From Sulfuriferula multivorans (lineage in GTDB: Bacteria > Pseudomonadota > Gammaproteobacteria > Burkholderiales > Thiobacillaceae): a DNA stretch of 7,365 bases. The stretch lies in the NCBI GenBank assembly GCA_010365175.1, contig JAAFGW010000140.1:1-7365 (forward strand). The letters run 5' to 3'. Positions 6,147 through 7,365 of this stretch are shown here, in pieces; positions within the stretch are counted from its first letter, which is position 1, and the number at the start of each line of letters is the position of its first letter. Made by a program: the position numbers and the translations under genes. The notes under the pieces were generated by a model. It did no database searches and was not told where the DNA came from. It worked only from the letters and a program-made list of their open reading frames with translations.

Positions 6147-6175
6147 ATTCTAATGCCATAAGGCTGATTTTTCAA
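6147..6175 (-). promoter_or_regulatory. Sigma-70 promoter of rpsB operon
   Basis: On the minus strand the -35 TTGAAA (6175-6170) and the -10 TAGAAT (6152-6147) are separated by exactly 17 nt. Each box differs from consensus at one or two bases. The seven bases after the -10 are CGCCGGC, a GC-rich discriminator of the kind found at rRNA and ribosomal-protein promoters inhibited by ppGpp/DksA. Transcription should start near 6138-6141. This is the best promoter match found in the window and lies where the operon needs one. Confidence 0.85.
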
Positions 6176-6306
6176 GGGAAAACCTGCTCCGATAGCCAAC
6201 CCCACTTGCCCAAATCAAATTCCACCAGAAACGCTTTGCTCATGCCCGGCAAAAGTTGTCAGGGCTGGCCCAATCTCCCGCACAAGTGACCATGACTTCC
6301 CAAGGG

Positions 6307-6337
6307 TTGTTTTGTCCCGCTACGGGCGCGATAGAAT
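6307..6337 (+). promoter_or_regulatory. Putative promoter of map-glnD
   Basis: A good -10, TAGAAT, lies at 6332-6337 in the context GCGATAGAATGCG, identical to the -10 of the divergent rpsB promoter. The -35 is weak: TTGTTT at 6307-6312 gives a long 19-nt spacer, and TGTTTT at 6309-6314 gives 17 nt but a poorer match. The start would be near 6344, leaving only about 20 nt of leader. CCCG-CTA-CGGG (6316-6326) forms a small dyad in the spacer. Position and -10 support it; the -35 does not. Confidence 0.55.
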
Positions 6338-6346
6338 GCGTATTTA

Positions 6347-6364
6347 CCCTACGCCCTACGCCCC
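6347..6364 (+). repeat. Tandem CCCTACG repeat forming the SD-less map leader
   Basis: CCCTACG occurs twice in tandem (6347-6353, 6354-6360) and is followed by CCCC directly before the map ATG. The leader is C-rich with no GGAG-like element, so map lacks a recognisable Shine-Dalgarno. Confidence 0.6.
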
Positions 6365-7174
6365 ATGACTGTCACCATCAAAACAGGCGCTGAAATCGAA
6401 GGCATGCGCATAGCCGGCCGACTCGGCTCGGAAGTACTCGATTACATCACGGCCTTCGTCAAACCCGGCGTCACCACCGGCGAACTCGACAAACTCTGCC
6501 ACGATTACATGGTCAACGTGCAAGGCACGATTCCGGCACCCCTCAATTACGCGCCTCCCGGCCATGCGCCCTACCCCAAATCGATTTGCACCTCGGTCAA
6601 CAACCAGGTGTGCCATGGTGTTCCGGGCGACAAGCTGCTCAAAAACGGCGATATCGTGAACCTCGACATCACCGTGATCAAGGATGACTGGCACGGCGAT
6701 ACCAGTCGCATGTTTTCCGTAGGTGATGTCACGGTTCAGGCCAAACGCCTGATCCAGATCACCTATGAATCCATGTGGATTGGAATTTCACACGTCAAGC
6801 CAGGCGCACGGCTGGGTGATGTCGGCCATGCGATTCAGCAGTTTGCAGAAAACAGCGGCTACAGTGTGGTGCGCGAATTCTGCGGCCATGGCATTGGCCT
6901 TAATTTTCACGAAGACCCCCAAGTGCTGCACTACGGCAAAGCCGGCACCGGCTTGGTGCTGGAAGCCGGCATGACCTTCACCATCGAACCCATGATCAAT
7001 GCCGGGCGACGCGATATTCGCCAGATGTCAGACGGCTGGACCATCACCACCAAGGATCGCAGCCTGTCGGCACAATGGGAACACACCATACTCGTCACAG
7101 ATGCGGGCTATGAAGTGTTGACCGTATCGTCTGGCAGCCCGGCCATCCCCGATCGCATCCTGTCGGCGGCGTGA
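6365..7174 (+). CDS. map: Methionine aminopeptidase, type I
   Basis: 269 residues, close to E. coli Map (264). It removes the N-terminal methionine from new proteins after deformylation, in the cytosol at the ribosome exit. The pita-bread fold residues are all present: H84 (VCHGVP), metal ligands D101 (NLDIT) and D112 (GDTS), H175 (CGHGIG), E208 (TIEPM) and E239 (WEHT). There is no N-terminal zinc-finger extension, as expected for the bacterial form. Residues about 59-70 (PLNYAPPGHAPY) are longer than in E. coli and, to my knowledge, usual in betaproteobacteria. ATG at 6365 aligns with the E. coli N-terminus (TVTIKTGAEIEGMRIAGRL), so the start is secure despite the missing Shine-Dalgarno. It is transcribed away from rpsB and overlaps glnD by 4 nt. 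Confidence 0.98.
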   Translation: MTVTIKTGAEIEGMRIAGRLGSEVLDYITAFVKPGVTTGELDKLCHDYMVNVQGTIPAPLNYAPPGHAPYPKSICTSVNNQVCHGVPGDKLLKNGDIVNLDITVIKDDWHGDTSRMFSVGDVTVQAKRLIQITYESMWIGISHVKPGARLGDVGHAIQQFAENSGYSVVREFCGHGIGLNFHEDPQVLHYGKAGTGLVLEAGMTFTIEPMINAGRRDIRQMSDGWTITTKDRSLSAQWEHTILVTDAGYEVLTVSSGSPAIPDRILSAA

Positions 7175-7365
7175 ACGACACCCCGTTCGCCGATCTTCGC
7201 GAACAGCTCAAATCCGGTCGCGCCGCGCTGGCTACGGCCTATCTCGAAAAGGCCGAGGTTTCCCAGTATTTGTCCCGACACGCCGCACTGGTCGATGGCG
7301 TGCTGGCGGAACTCAGTACCCGGGTCGCGCTGCCTGCGAGCTTTTGCCTTGCCGCCGTTGGCGGC
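7171..7365 (+). CDS. glnD: [Protein-PII] uridylyltransferase GlnD, N-terminal part (cut by window edge)
   Basis: The first 65 codons of an ORF that stays open to the right edge. It starts at GTG 7171, overlapping the map stop as GTGA. The visible part is an alpha-helical N-terminus (LREQLKSGRAAL near residues 9-20) ending in SFCLAAVGG, which matches the start of the nucleotidyltransferase motif AVGGYGRGEL of GlnD; the remaining residues and the catalytic aspartates lie beyond the window. In this family the enzyme adds or removes UMP on PII proteins (GlnB/GlnK) in response to glutamine. The map-glnD pairing also occurs in E. coli, which supports the call. There is no good Shine-Dalgarno, so coupling to map is likely. 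Identity rests on a short region plus gene order. Confidence 0.88.
   Translation, partial: MNDTPFADLREQLKSGRAALATAYLEKAEVSQYLSRHAALVDGVLAELSTRVALPASFCLAAVGG

Larger units (their letters stand above)
6026..6364. other. Divergent intergenic region between rpsB and map
   Basis: 339 nt without a supported protein gene. The left part (6026-6175) is the rpsB leader and promoter; the right part (about 6307-6364) is the map promoter and short leader. In the middle, 6176-6306, I see no clear promoter, terminator or RNA structure, only a 23-codon minus-strand ORF without a Shine-Dalgarno (6243-6172). The 10-mer TGCGTATTTA occurs twice in the region on the plus strand, at 6112-6121 and 6337-6346. Confidence 0.8.

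Noticed and set aside
6086..6289. Plus-strand open frame of 67 codons in the divergent region
   Set aside because: It crosses the rpsB leader and promoter in antisense, has no Shine-Dalgarno, and its composition resembles no known protein.

Overview
The window is a core housekeeping region of a proteobacterial chromosome. It most resembles a betaproteobacterium (possibly Nitrosomonadales or a relative). The evidence is the protein sequences, such as TDAPMMDCKKAL in EF-Ts and the NYAPPGHAPYP insertion in methionine aminopeptidase, and the gene order frr-uppS-cdsA-dxr-rseP. In E. coli dxr lies between frr and uppS instead. Assignment below class level is not supported. I see no insertion sequence, prophage, CRISPR array, tRNA, rRNA or broken gene.

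Layout: positions 1-6025 hold eight genes on the minus strand, read right to left: rpsB (ribosomal protein S2), tsf (EF-Ts), pyrH (UMP kinase), frr (ribosome recycling factor), uppS (undecaprenyl diphosphate synthase), cdsA (CDP-diglyceride synthase), dxr (DXP reductoisomerase) and rseP (site-2 protease, cut by the left edge). Gaps after tsf are 22 nt or less, and cdsA/dxr and dxr/rseP overlap as ATGA, so one long operon with translational coupling is likely. The only sizeable gap in the operon is rpsB-tsf (116 nt). It carries two strong tandem hairpins that may attenuate transcription or protect the mRNA.

Positions 6026-6364 form a divergent promoter region of 339 nt. The minus strand carries a convincing sigma-70 promoter for rpsB (TTGAAA, 17 nt, TAGAAT) and a leader of about 115 nt that can fold with a stem touching the rpsB Shine-Dalgarno. 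The plus strand carries a plausible promoter for map (-10 TAGAAT) and a pyrimidine-rich leader without a Shine-Dalgarno. On the plus strand follow map (methionine aminopeptidase) and, overlapping it by 4 nt (GTGA), the first 65 codons of glnD (PII uridylyltransferase), cut by the right edge.

Together the minus-strand operon links translation (S2, EF-Ts, RRF) with UTP supply (PyrH), isoprenoid and undecaprenyl phosphate supply (Dxr, UppS), phospholipid synthesis (CdsA) and envelope stress signalling (RseP). The plus-strand pair links N-terminal protein maturation with nitrogen sensing. The genes are all familiar. The features worth a second look are in the non-coding DNA: the rpsB leader, the rpsB-tsf hairpins and the SD-less map leader. 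No previously undescribed system is evident.
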